Below are positions 35,710 through 46,440 of a stretch of 64,000 nt of DNA, one piece after another. The first letter of the stretch is position 1. Each line of letters begins with the position of its first letter. The DNA is from Punica granatum. Taxonomy: Eukaryota; Streptophyta; Magnoliopsida; Myrtales; Lythraceae. The stretch covers positions 32,024,811 to 32,088,810 of the forward strand of contig NC_045128.1 of the NCBI RefSeq assembly GCF_007655135.1, in the 5' to 3' direction. A program made the translations under genes and the position numbers. Under the pieces are notes generated by a model. It did no database searches, was not told the origin of the DNA, and worked only from the letters and a program-made list of their open reading frames with translations.

Positions 35710-37794
35710 ATGGATCAACAGCTGGGTGATGTTTCCAGTTCCATGAATGGAGGAATTGGGTACGACCTGTTGGACAGGCTTAGCCTCCTGGACACAGTCA
35801 TAGATGAGAATCAAAGTCGTTACCGAAAGGTTCCTTCTTTGCCGCCCGAACGCGGCCTGGCGGGTTCTGCTAGGGAGTCCGTTGAGGACTACGACTTCAG
35901 CGATGTGGTCCTCAAGTACATTAGCCAGATGCTCATGGAAGAAGACATAGAGGGGAAGACGTGCATGTTCCAGGAATCAGCGGCGCTGCTGGCCGCCGAG
36001 AAATCGCTTTATGAGGTTATCGGGAAGAAGTACCCGCCTTCTCCGGATCACCATCCAGTGTCTGTCGAATCAAGCCTTGGGAGCCCCGATGAGACCAGTG
36101 CATGTAGTTGTATCACTGCCAACATTGGCAACACGGTGGATCGGAACAATGATTCACATGGGCCTGAGAGTTCATCCACCGCATCCCAATCTGTGGCCGA
36201 CTTCTCGTCATCCTATGGATTTGCAGACTCTCCGATGAGCACCCTTCAGTTACCCCAGATTTTCACGGATAGCCAGTCGATGTCTCAGTTCATGAAAGGT
36301 TTTGAGGAGGCAAGTAAGTTCCTCCCTGATGATAGTAGTCTGATTCTTGGTTCCACAAGCAACGGACAGTCTGATAAGAATAGCAATCCAAATAATTTCT
36401 CTTCCAATGGATCGAGGGGAAAGAAGAATCCTCACCCTGATGCTGCAGACCATGGAGAATCAAGAAGTCACAAGCAATCGGCTTTATCTAGTCAATCAAC
36501 GGTTAGTTCAGAAATGTTCGATATGGTGTTGCTAGGCTGTGGAGGAGGAGATGCTGCTCTTCGAGAATCTCTCCAGAGTGCTCAGCATCAGGATGGGAAA
36601 ATTAAAGGACCGAATGAGGGGAAATCTCGCAGGAAGAAGCAAGGGCGGAAACGAGATGTTGTGGACATGAGGACCCTCTTGACCATCTGTGCCCAGGCCA
36701 TAGCAGCGAATGATCGGAGGAGTGCGAATGATCTGCTGGGCCAAATTAGGCGGCACTCTTCCCCGACCGGGGATGGGATGCAGAGGATGGCCCACTACTT
36801 CGCAGATGGCCTTGAGGCCCGCTTGGCAGGTGCAGGGACCAAAATATATAAGGCTCTAATGGCCAATCTGCCCAGTGCTGCCGATGTCCTGAAAGCCTAC
36901 CATCTGTATCTTACCATATGCCCGTTCCGGAAGATCTCGAACTTCTTCTCAAACAAGACGATCATGAACATGGCCGAGAAAGCGACAAAGCTCCATATTG
37001 TGGACTTCGGAATCATGTATGGGTTCCAGTGGCCCTGCCTCATACAGCGTCTCTCCTCCCGGCCTGGTGGACCTCCAAAGCTTCGGATCACAGGCATTGA
37101 TCTTCCACAACCTGGGTTCCGGCCAGCTGACCGTGTTGAGGAGACGGGTCGGCGTCTCGATAATTATGCTAAGACCTTTGGTGTTCCTTTTGAGTTCAAA
37201 GCGATAGCCCAGCGATGGGAAACTATCCTGCTTGAGGATTTAAGGATTGAGCCTGACGAGGTTCTTGTCGTGAACTGCATGTTCAGGTTGAGGAATCTTC
37301 TTGATGATACGGTAATGGTGGATAACCCGAGGGATATAGTGCTGGAATTGATCAAGAAGATGAACCCTAACGTCTTTGTCCTGGGGATTGTGAATGGGGC
37401 CTACAGTGCCCCATTCTTCATCACGAGATTCCGAGAGGCTCTGTTCCACTACTCCACAGTCTTTGACACGCTCGAAGCAAATGTGCCACGAGATATCCCT
37501 GAGAGGATACTGATCGAGAATAAGATTTTTGGACGAGAAGTAATGAATGTGATTGCATGTGAGGGAGCAGAGAGGATTGAGAGGCCCGAGACTTACAAGC
37601 AGTGCCAGGTGAGGGCACATAGGGCGGGGTTCAGTCAGCTTCCATTGGATGAGGAGATTGTGGACATGGCCAAGAACAGAGTGAAGTCTTACTATCATAA
37701 GGACTTTGAGATCAATGAAGATGGGCGGTGGCTTCTGCAGGGGTGGAAAGGCCGCATCCTTTATGCTCTCTCAACTTGGAAACCTGCTTGTTGA
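35710..37794 (+). CDS. SCL: GRAS transcription regulator, LISCL/SCL9-14-33 group
   Basis: A single intronless frame of 694 aa. The N-terminal third is acidic and Ser-rich with the LISCL-type conserved start (residues ~1-30) and the block LKYISQMLMEED. A basic RKKQGRKRD stretch precedes the GRAS domain (about 318-693). Motifs in order: LHRI with VDMRTLL at 318, VHIID as LHIVDFG at 428-434, LHRII, PFYRE as PFFITRFREA at 568, and SAW as WLLQGWKGR...W at 674-690. LISCL members are nuclear co-regulators; Arabidopsis SCL14 works with TGA factors in stress and detoxification promoters. The C-terminus is complete. Compared with the inverted fragment at 44.1 kb it lacks nine residues (after Gly54 or so), a length difference outside the catalytic-like core. 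The ATG is preceded by a leader-like sequence shared with the fragment. Confidence 0.95.
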   Translation: MDQQLGDVSSSMNGGIGYDLLDRLSLLDTVIDENQSRYRKVPSLPPERGLAGSARESVEDYDFSDVVLKYISQMLMEEDIEGKTCMFQESAALLAAEKSLYEVIGKKYPPSPDHHPVSVESSLGSPDETSACSCITANIGNTVDRNNDSHGPESSSTASQSVADFSSSYGFADSPMSTLQLPQIFTDSQSMSQFMKGFEEASKFLPDDSSLILGSTSNGQSDKNSNPNNFSSNGSRGKKNPHPDAADHGESRSHKQSALSSQSTVSSEMFDMVLLGCGGGDAALRESLQSAQHQDGKIKGPNEGKSRRKKQGRKRDVVDMRTLLTICAQAIAANDRRSANDLLGQIRRHSSPTGDGMQRMAHYFADGLEARLAGAGTKIYKALMANLPSAADVLKAYHLYLTICPFRKISNFFSNKTIMNMAEKATKLHIVDFGIMYGFQWPCLIQRLSSRPGGPPKLRITGIDLPQPGFRPADRVEETGRRLDNYAKTFGVPFEFKAIAQRWETILLEDLRIEPDEVLVVNCMFRLRNLLDDTVMVDNPRDIVLELIKKMNPNVFVLGIVNGAYSAPFFITRFREALFHYSTVFDTLEANVPRDIPERILIENKIFGREVMNVIACEGAERIERPETYKQCQVRAHRAGFSQLPLDEEIVDMAKNRVKSYYHKDFEINEDGRWLLQGWKGRILYALSTWKPAC

Positions 37795-39232
37795 ATAGAG
37801 CGAGTTCCTTATGGATGCAAGGATGAAACCTGACCGCTTTTTGTCCAGTATCATTTTGGGATGCTGATGGATAGAGGAAAGGTAATCATTTCAGTAATAC
37901 AATCGCTGTCCCTGCCTAAAATGTTTGTGCATTTTGTCTTCTATTACACCATATTACACTGCTTCCATGGTAGTTTCAGCCGCGAATCAGATTTCGGAAA
38001 CAGTATATTGTACTCGGGTTTGTTCTGACTGCTCGTCAATTTTGCTTTGTTCAGTTCAGGGAGATAATGGGGCTATTATTAATAACTGCGGATACAGTAA
38101 GGCTGCAAGGAAGTTGCTCATGAACCTGTATTATGGACAGGTAATGCCATAGAATGGAAAAGGCAACATCATGAACGATTATTGTGCTCATTTGAAATGG
38201 AACTGATGATGGCAACTGGCCTTTCGTGCCTGAACCCTTCCTCCACCACCACGAATCACCGGAGAAATTAGAATATACCTCTTAAAATAGCATGCAGTTT
38301 TTGTTTGAACACTCGCAAGTGGAGAAAGATGGGGACCCACTTGGTATAGCAGCAATCTGATGTAACCCTGAACAGCAGAGCCATAATGCTGAATATTTCG
38401 TAAGATTTAGTTGATTGCTTGGTGTAGCAGCAGATCGGTTTAACCCCGATTAGCATAGCCACTGTCCTGACCATTACATATGATATAGTTGATTGTTGGA
38501 CCAATTTTAAGTTACGAGGTCTTTCGTCGAACAGTTCCCAGCATTCCATTGAAACTGCGTATATGTTGATGTACATACCCATTGTTTAATCAGTAAGGCA
38601 TGAGGGAAGGTCAAAGTTTCAAAGCTTAGAAAATGGGCAGCTCATCCTAATCAACGAGAGCAGTTTGATAGGGTAATGTTTTCCCTTTGTTTAATCAGTA
38701 AAACCTCATTAAAGAAAAGGATTGGAATTATGTCAGCCTTGACTTTGTATACGTTCTTTGATTCAGGAACAAGCAAAAGCACATGAATATAATACTGTTA
38801 TCAGGTTCTCTGGTTAGTACATTTCCTGATGTTGCGTTCTGGTTGATTGCGCGAATTTGGCCTCTTACGATTTATCCTGTCTGCTCCGTTAAATTTTTGC
38901 GGAAGTTTTTTTTTTTTTTAAATGTGGAAAGGAAATAAAGATAGATCTTATGATGCTCAGGGTGATCGGATTATATCTATTATTGCCTCGAATAAAAAGG
39001 TCATATACCTCCATGTTCGCTGCCGGCACATGACTAGGGAGCAAGGTGAAGGTTTGTGATGGTATAAAAATGGCTGGAACCTGCAAGTTGAAGCTCTTTT
39101 TAGCTTAAAAATTGGGGGAATCTTTCTGCTTTTGGCCATTATTAATGGTGGAATGGGATCTGAGTCTTTTTCAGAAAATTCTCAGTACAGTTGGGTGGAT
39201 TTAGAAAGCAGGCGATGTCCTGATTCTGCTGG
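37795..39232 (+). other. 3' flank of the GRAS gene, up to the edge of segment A
   Basis: Likely 3' UTR near 37795-38160; the rest is spacer. No additional gene is recognised. Confidence 0.4.
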
Positions 39233-39859
39233 TGCATTCCTCCCGGAGCCACTGCACTGACTGTTGTTTTATGGTCCGATGATCAGATCGGCCGCAGGCT
39301 TCAATCGAGACTACACGGTTGGTCCATGAGATAGCTGTTGGCGGCCAACTTGTCTGGCAATTCCACAATCATGATTCGTGAATTGTATCAGGCTGGGAAG
39401 CTTACTCCGGAAATGGTGTTCGCATAATAAAAGATGAGAAATGTAGAGTGGTAGTTCAATGTACGATAACTTGCACATTAACCGGAAATGTGATGATATG
39501 ATTTCCATACCATCTCGATGATATGATATTCATACTATTTCGATTTTCTTTCCGAATCAACTGAGACGATATTGGAGATCATGACGATATTAGGCTCTTT
39601 CGTCACCACCCCATGGAGATGGTCTGCAAGGTTCACAATTACTACTATTACTACAAAACGTTTACCTAACCAACATTTACATCTGACTCTACCTAAACTT
39701 TTCTTATTCATCCCAACTTGTCCTACCGTTGCAGAGGAGTTCTGAATATCAAATGTACCTCATTTATGTGTTGTGCAAGAGATTCAAGAAAATACTCTTA
39801 GACTGGTCCAAGGGGATTTGAACCTTGGAGAGTTTGGTACACAACACACGACCACCAAA

Positions 39860-40400
39860 GCTAGTGTAAGGAAAATTCGGAAAAACCAAAAATCCCACCG
39901 AAAAAATCGAACCCAAAAAACCTAAAAGCTTTTATGGGTGGTTTTTAAAGGCATGAAAAATCCACCCGAAAATAATGGGGACAAATAGAAAATCTCGGCG
40001 GTACCCGTGCCCACCCGAAAATTCATATATATACATGTTTATTTATATTTATACTAAAATAGTTGATAGATCGCTCGATTTTTTGAGAAATAATTACGTT
40101 TTATTGTTATTATACATGTTAATTCATTTGTGTGAAAAAGGAAAGAAAAATGTCAATCTATTTCTTTCATGATCCTTGATCGTTTCCAAAATTTCTTTAA
40201 TTTGTCTCACAATTTTTTCACTTTCGATCCCCGAAAAAATCACTTGGAAAACCGAAGCCATGGGCATACGGTTTTTCATAATCCCAAACGATTTTAGGGC
40301 GGTTCTTTTGCTCTAAAAAAACCTGTCCGAACAAAACGGGAACTGATATATTTTGAAAAAAAACACCCAAACCCACCCATTTTCACCCCTAACCACGAAA
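39860..40400. repeat. AT-rich A-run repeat inside segment A
   Basis: Rich in CCCGAAAA/CCCACCC-like phrases with no coding content; counterpart in segment B at about 50,830-51,365. Possibly an old transposon; not classified. Confidence 0.35.
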
Positions 40401-40645
40401 GCCACTAAGGAGGCTGGGAGGCGCTAGTGTGAGGACCGGCTCTAAGCTCGGTGAGTCGAGGATTCTGCCAGCTTTTCCAAAGCCCAGCCCAGAAACTCGA
40501 TGGGGCCGAAGAAGGTAGCCCAATTACAGCACCAGCCCAATTGTTTTTCTGGGACCACCATAACAAATATTTGTCTGGTAGCCCAAGTTGGCCGGCGGCA
40601 AAACCCCGAAGAAGGGTTTTAGTCGGCGGGACATTTTCCGGGGAG

Positions 40646-42287
40646 ATGAGTGGGGCGGGAGTACCGGACTTCTTCTACCGGGAGGCCCTTCGGCTTGGCT
40701 ATGTCGCTCGTTCTGCCTTCAAGGTCCCTTCCTCTTGGCGCCAAATTCCGTCAACTTCTTAGCTTCTCATGAATTTTCTGTCCATTCTTCGAATTCTAAT
40801 CGACCCATTTGCTGCAGCAGTTGCTTCAGATGCAGAACAAGCACAAGCTGATAACGCGGGGCTCGGCCGTTCTTGACCTGGGCTGCGCTCCTGGTGCTTG
40901 GCTGCAGGTATGGTCCCTTGCCCCCAATGTTTCTTTTTTTTTGCCAAATGGGGTTTAAGAATTTACCAGAATTTTTTCGAGCTGGTGACCTGTTGTTGGC
41001 TTTGCAGGTGGCTTGTCAGAGCTTGGGGCCCCTTAAAGATGGCGGGTCTGTCGTTGGGATTGACCTCAAGGTCTGTTCTTTTGTCCCTCGCTCTGCCTTC
41101 TGATGGCGTTCTTTTTTGCCGTTTGATTTGATGGCTCATGTGAAGACTTGAATAATGCAGTTTTTCGAGTTTGAATTTTCTTGTAATTGATAATCTTTGA
41201 GATGTGTATGGGGATGTGCAGAGCAGAAGGTGAAGGTTCCCTCGACTCACTGTGACTCGCGGGTTCGAACGGTTTGTGCCGATGTATTGAACCTCCCAAA
41301 GCAACAGATCAAAACGCTTTCTCCTCAGGTTGTGCAATATGTGTGGATGTGACTTTCATGGTTCTCTGTCTCTGTACAAATTCGTGGCTTCATGAGAAGA
41401 ATATTTAGATGGGTACTGAAAACCGTGTTCTGATTCTCCCTAACATAACAAAGGTCCATGATCGCTCCAGAATTGGAACTGGGAATTAGAAAGAATCACA
41501 ATTGGGGATGGGGGAGGCAGTTTATGTGTAAAATTCATGTGAACTTTCATTGACATGCCCTTTCTTGTAGACTAAGATAGCGAATCTCAAAGTGTGCTAC
41601 TTACTTGAATTCTTGATTGTTCTGTGGATATTGTTATCTAACATAATCTTTCCATACTGAAAAAATCATAATATTACAAACCTGCTTTTTAGCATCTATC
41701 CTTTATCTGAATTGACGATGAAACATAGAAATGCAGACTGAATATTCATGCACATGTTTGGGTCTCGTGTAACTTTGAATTATGAATAGTTGAAAACCAT
41801 AGCACATAATCGCAAATTTTAATTGTGTCTCCTTATTTTGCAGCAAAAAGGGTTTAAAGTCGTATTATCTGACATGTGCCCCTTGGTTTCCGGTGTCCCT
41901 ACTAGAGATGCTGCTCTATCCACTGAGTTAGGGATGCGGGCACTTGGGGTAGCCGTTGGTAGGGCTGCCTGGGGTGACGCGGTTGATGGAAGTTCGGAAG
42001 ATTCCAATGATGATGATGGTGTGCTGCAAATCGGTGGTAGTCTGATCATAAAGCTTCTCGAGAGTGAGGATGTACGAGGTGGGCATGGGTCCTTTATTTC
42101 AAGCATGAAAGCTTATCGTTATGGATGTTCTGATGTGTTTTCTTCTATCGTGATGGTGTCTTCTGCAGAATTCAATCAGATATGCAAGCCACTATTCAGA
42201 AAGACATCGTGGTTGAGGCCAAAAGCTACGAGACCTTCTTCAAGAGAAATTTATTTGATCTGTCAAGATCTGCAGCGGAGGACTTAA
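40646..42287 (+). CDS. FtsJ/RrmJ (MRM2-type) rRNA 2'-O-ribose methyltransferase, intact copy
   Basis: Six exons (40646-40723, 40821-40907, 41008-41070, 41227-41328, 41844-42078, 42169-42287) join in frame to 227 aa, close to bacterial RrmJ (209) and plant MRM2-like proteins. The SAM-binding motif LDLGCAPGAW lies at 44-53. The K-D-K-E catalytic tetrad is present as Lys26 (SAFK), Asp120 (LSDM), Lys180 (IIKLLE) and Glu215 (SREIYLI). RrmJ-family enzymes methylate a ribose in the large-subunit A-loop using SAM; MRM2-like members act on organellar rRNA, which fits the single-domain length. No clear transit peptide is seen from this ATG. Exon 2 could start 3 nt earlier (40818), adding one Gln. All splice sites are GT-AG. 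Its sister copy at 56.6 kb is dead. Confidence 0.93.
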
Positions 42288-42763
42288 GTTCCTGACCTCC
42301 TTTTTTTCATCAAGGATGCCTACAGGTTCCTCGGAGGCTTTTGCTCAGCATTTGTAACTTAAATTTCGATGCTTTTGTAGTTCAGGGTGTAGCCTGTATG
42401 GAACACATAACCTTTTTTTTTGAATTTCTCAATTGAAGCGCTTCTTTCAACATTGACATTGTGATTCTGATGTTTGTGGTTCTGGTATTAGTTGCAGTTT
42501 GAGAGTGCACTTTATCATGGTGATACTTCTTCCTTGAAACAATCACATGTTGATATAGAGGGGACAGATATATATATTATATATCAGTAAAAGTATAGGA
42601 GAACATCAAAATATCTTTCATTGAAACATATGGTACTAATTACCAATCAGAAAATGCCTTAAGACTGCAAAAATCATGCCGAGTATTGGAAACGATGCAT
42701 CATTTACAATGTTTATATGCACACTTAATCAACCCAGAATTAAGACTTCTTGCTTGTGTAGCT
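42288..42763. other. Shared 3' spacer between the methyltransferase and FZR remnant (copy A)
   Basis: Convergent 3' ends of the two genes. It is almost the same as 57978-58452 in copy B. Nothing else is seen. Confidence 0.5.
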
Positions 42764-44109
42764 TTATCGAATCTGTGTTCGCCCCAATGACCACAGCCCA
42801 GTATCCTTGGTGCCTGAAAAAATGGCATACTCCTCAGAACAATCGCACAACAGAAGAACCAACATAACCGAAGCGAAGGGTGACTGGATTTACCCTCCTA
42901 GTACTTCTAACTTACCGGAGTTTTAACTGACGGAAAAACATTCCTGAACCTCAAAGTCTCATCCCCTGCTCCGGTCACTATTGTCTGCAAGACAAGTTTA
43001 AGTAGGAGAAACTTAAAACCATGGAAATCTTTTATGCATATAGTATAACTTTCCTGCAAATATGTTGCAGCTTTGCATTACCTGACCATCAGGAGACATG
43101 GCAAGATAGAGAACTCGAAGACTATGCCCAATCACAGTGAGTACGATGAGAGAAGTTTCGGACAAACAGTAAAAGAAACAACAGAAAGCTTCAAACCTTT
43201 GCCATCGATGGGTACTTCCACACCATTATCTGATTCTGGGAATAACCGTGAGTGCTGACGAGCTCATTCACGTTCCTACTCCACATCAGATTACAAACCT
43301 GCAGGCATAAAGAGTAAAAATCTCGGAAATTGATTTTCTTCTTGAGACTAAAACCTATGATTTGATTGCTAGATAGTATCCAGGTATGAATTTATTTGAC
43401 CTGACTTCCGGTGTCAACACTGCTCAGTTGATGCCCATTGGTAGTGTTCCAGAACCGTATGCACCGATCAGCAGTCCCACCTACTGAGGCCAGTCTGATG
43501 CGGGGGCCACGCGATGGCCTTGTCAGCTGCCGTATGCTCCGTCAATCTCAATGCAGGCTGCTGAGAATGCTGGTTCTACACTAGCAGCTGATAATCAACA
43601 AGAAAATCGTCAATAGATAGCTTTAACTAAAGGTTTACCTAACTCAAACTTAACAAGCATTTGGACCAAAAAGTTTTACCTGATTGTCATTTCCTCCAGA
43701 GGCCAGCTCACGATCATCATGGGACCATTTTAACCAACACACCTGATCAATTAAATACAACTGGGAAAACTTTCATGTTACTCTGCATTGGGTTTTAAGG
43801 AGGAAGCAGATAAATATTAGTCAAGTGTAATGTTTGGATGAGGTAAGTTCATCTACCTGAGATTTGTGCCCAACAAGCTTGCCGACAAAGTCGTTTGGTA
43901 CTCGAAGGTCGTGGTGCAGGATAGCTCGGTCTCTGCTACCAGAGGAAAGTATCCGTGCTAAGACACCAGCTCTGGTCTGATGCCCGCCCATTGTTTGGAT
44001 TTTCTTGCACTGGGTTCCATCCCAAATTTATCATCTCAATAAATGCATCATCAGCATTCATAAAATCTCTACACAAAATGCCACAAAAGCAACGAAGTGA
44101 AGGCCATTG
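42764..44109 (-). pseudogene. FZR3/CCS52B 3' remnant (copy A)
   Basis: Reads on the minus strand as exons 4-10 of the FZR gene at 58.4-60.8 kb, cut off inside the counterpart of its intron 3 at 44109. Lesions seen by comparison with copy B: the exon-4 acceptor AG has become AA (near 44029); 9 bp are missing inside exon 4; about 40 bp are missing at 43130/43131, removing the exon-8 acceptor and its first codons; and 4 bp are missing in exon 10 (42764-42813 is 50 nt instead of 54), shifting the frame. There is no promoter, C-box or start. Confidence 0.92.
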
Positions 44110-44113
44110 ATTG

Positions 44114-44413
44114 TCAATGGAACATGCACGTCTTCTCCTCTACGTCTTCTTCCATGAGCATCTGGCTAATGTACTTGAGGACCACATCGCTGAAGTCGTA
44201 GTCCTCAAGGGACTCCCTAGCAGAACCCGCTGCGCTCCCCAGCAGGTTCGAGCTTGAACTCGCCAGGCCGCGTTCGGGCAGCAAAGGAGGAACCTTTCGG
44301 TAACGACTTCGATTCTCATCCATGACTGTGTCCAGGAGGCTAAGCCTGTTCAACAGGTTGCACCCAATTCCTCCATTCATGGAACTGGAAACATCACCCA
44401 GCTGTTGATCCAT
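44114..44413 (-). pseudogene. GRAS/LISCL 5' coding fragment, inverted
   Basis: On the minus strand an ATG at 44413 opens about 98 codons matching the first ~86 codons of the GRAS gene at 35710. It ends within CMF, where the match stops; the frame then hits a stop codon one residue later. It carries nine extra residues (SSSSNLLGS-like) absent from the full gene. The last codons abut the cut FZR remnant. It could still yield a short acidic N-terminal peptide if the duplicated promoter works, but the GRAS domain is absent. Confidence 0.9.
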
Positions 44414-44746
44414 AGAGATGATTTCTCAAAGGTCTAAACCCCTTACCCTTACCCTTGCAATTAAAACCCTGACAGAGCAATCTTAATCCCCAAGACTGAC
44501 TGAAACTTCATGAATCAGTGCTTCACAAGAACAACCCAACAGAGCTAACGGAAGCACCGAGCTCCTGCATATGTCATCAAGATTCAGGACCCAGATGGCA
44601 ATAATCTCCTAAAATTGAATGAAAATCAAAACCTACCTCGTGGTGGCTTCAACAAGAGATCTTTCAGCAGCAACGGGATTAAAAGCACAAACTTTTGAAA
44701 ACCAATGTATAGTTGGGGATGTAGAGAAAAAAAATATTATATAGTG

Positions 44747-45217
44747 GGGTTAATTTCATCCTACACCACCAGCATAATCTAAAAATTTTCACCACATAGT
44801 ACATTTCGTCTTAATTTAACCAAATCACACGATATTTTGAAATTATTTCACGGCATATTACGAGACGCAATAATTTCATCATATCGCACAAAATTTCAAG
44901 AATTTTCATGGCATAGCATGATAGTAGTTCTCCATCAATGACCTAACGGAGATCTGACGTGGTCTTGTATGGTTGCGATGATCAAGGGTGGGCCAACAAT
45001 GTCGGCCACGTTAGGTTTCCATTAGGTCATTAACAGAAAACTAACGTCGTGCTATGTCATGAAAAAGTTTTGAAATTTATGCCATACGGTAAAACTATTG
45101 CGTTTCGTGCTATGCTGTGAAAAAATTTTAAAATATCGCACGATTTAGTAAAATTATGGCGATATGTGCTATGTGGTGAAATTTTCAAAATATCGTGTTG
45201 TACGATAAAATTAACCC
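44747..45217. mobile_element. Palindromic MITE, full-length copy
   Basis: About 470 bp with outer inverted ends GGGTTAATTT and AAATTAACCC-like, long arms (CACCACATAG...CTATGTGGTG) and a centre around GGGTGGGCC. It sits in a TA-rich target; no clean target duplication could be read. No coding content. Confidence 0.65.
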
Positions 45218-46095
45218 TATATAATATACACAAAATATACTATATGCTAATATTCTATCCTTGCGTTGCACGAGTTCATTATCATACACGTGTTATTATT
45301 TTTATGTGAATTGCTGATTGTATTTTAACAACAATATTTCTTATTGATAAAAATAAATGATTAATTTGAAACTCAAATTAATCATTTATTCATATTTTGC
45401 AAAACAAACTTGTTTTTAAGTCATTTAATTAATTGGTTATTATGTTGATAATTTGAACAATATCAATCTAAATTTTTTATATTTATGAAATTAGGCATTG
45501 TCATTTATATAAAAAACTTTTAGCTGAAATACACACACACACATATATATATATATCAATCCATATTATTAGATTGAATTCTATCTAAAACACGATTTTT
45601 ACATTTATCAGTTCTTAATTAATAACTTTCTAGATTATATTAGTTTAAAAATTAAATTTGTCATGTTTATTACATTATGCATTGAAGATAAGTTGAATTA
45701 TATATATATATATATATATATATGAATTGGATTCTATTTAGAAATCGATTTTTGCATTTATTATCACTTTTTGAGTAACAATTTTCTAGACTATATTAGT
45801 TTATAGGAGTTTGTTCTTATATACATTAAATAGTGCATTATACTATATATATAAAGTACCGATATATGGATTTAATAATTAAAATAATATTGCAATTATA
45901 TTAATAATAAAAATAGATAAATGTTTTTTTTATTTTTCTTTCAAATTTTAAAAATAATATAAAAAATTTCCAAAAATTATTAATTGATGAAACAAATTGA
46001 CAATTATAACCCTACAGATAGATATATAGATTATATAACTGGTAAAATGGACCAGAAGCCCGCCAATGAATCAATCAATCAATTGGTAAAAGGAA

Positions 46096-46440
46096 AAAAC
46101 GAGGACAATATTTACATACTGAATACAAGCTCCTAGCAGTTGGAGACGTAAATAAGGAAAATAATAAGAAAAGGAAGAAAACAGAGACTGAGACAGAGAG
46201 GAATAAGATATCTTCTCTGATATAACTTGCTTTATGATCAATCACAAGGAAGCCCATAACTCGTACAAGAATATTAAAAAAATAAATAAAAAGGTCAAAA
46301 TAAACAACTCGGTGAAACATCTCTCTCTTTATAAGATCAGTAACACTATCAAAAGTAGCAAAAAGTAAAGCTCTCTCGAAGTGACTAGGTTATACATAAC
46401 AAAATGTCTATCCGCCATAAGCTGGGCAGCTGCCTTGGTG
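46096..46440. other. 3' flank of NSA2
   Basis: No gene. About 46208-46266 is a dispersed repeat shared in inverted orientation with about 32738-32795. Confidence 0.45.

Larger units (their letters stand above)
34565..35968 (+). repeat. Inverted duplication, arm 1 (GRAS promoter, leader and first codons)
   Basis: This stretch matches the reverse complement of 44114-46095 through the GRAS upstream region, leader and about 86 codons. Shared landmarks run from the TGATTGATTGATT end, through TAGTCTAGAAAATTG and the palindromic MITE, to the TGCATGTTCC that ends the match. Arm 2 has about 500 bp extra at about 45,218-45,715. Confidence 0.85.
39233..44109 (+). repeat. Segmental duplication, copy A
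   Basis: A direct copy of 50269-59835 (segment B) once the 5-kb Mutator-like element in B is set aside. The match starts at TGCATTCCTCCCGG in both copies and ends at GAAGTGAAGGCCATTG. A keeps about 297 bp in the methyltransferase gene that B lost. A lacks about 40 bp and several smaller pieces in the FZR part. The block contains the methyltransferase gene and a 3' part of an FZR gene. Confidence 0.93.
44114..46095 (-). repeat. Inverted duplication, arm 2
   Basis: Reverse-complement copy of 34565-35968, including leader, upstream DNA and the palindromic MITE. About 500 bp at 45,218-45,715 have no counterpart in arm 1. Part of that extra DNA carries the CCTTGCGTTGCACGAGTTC phrase of the dispersed family seen at 28983, which suggests an insertion here or a deletion in arm 1. 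Microsatellites: AC/TA at about 45531-45557 and (TA)n at 45701-45723. Confidence 0.85.

Noticed and set aside
40451..40645. Upstream extension of the methyltransferase frame to 40451
   Set aside because: That frame differs from the ATG chosen at 40646 only by reading untranslated repeat-like DNA upstream; family members start close to the FFYREA motif, and copy B has a transposon insertion in this part.
46075..46320. 81-codon minus-strand frame at the 3' side of NSA2
   Set aside because: Hydrophobic low-complexity frame that overlaps a dispersed repeat shared with 32.7 kb; no evidence of a gene.
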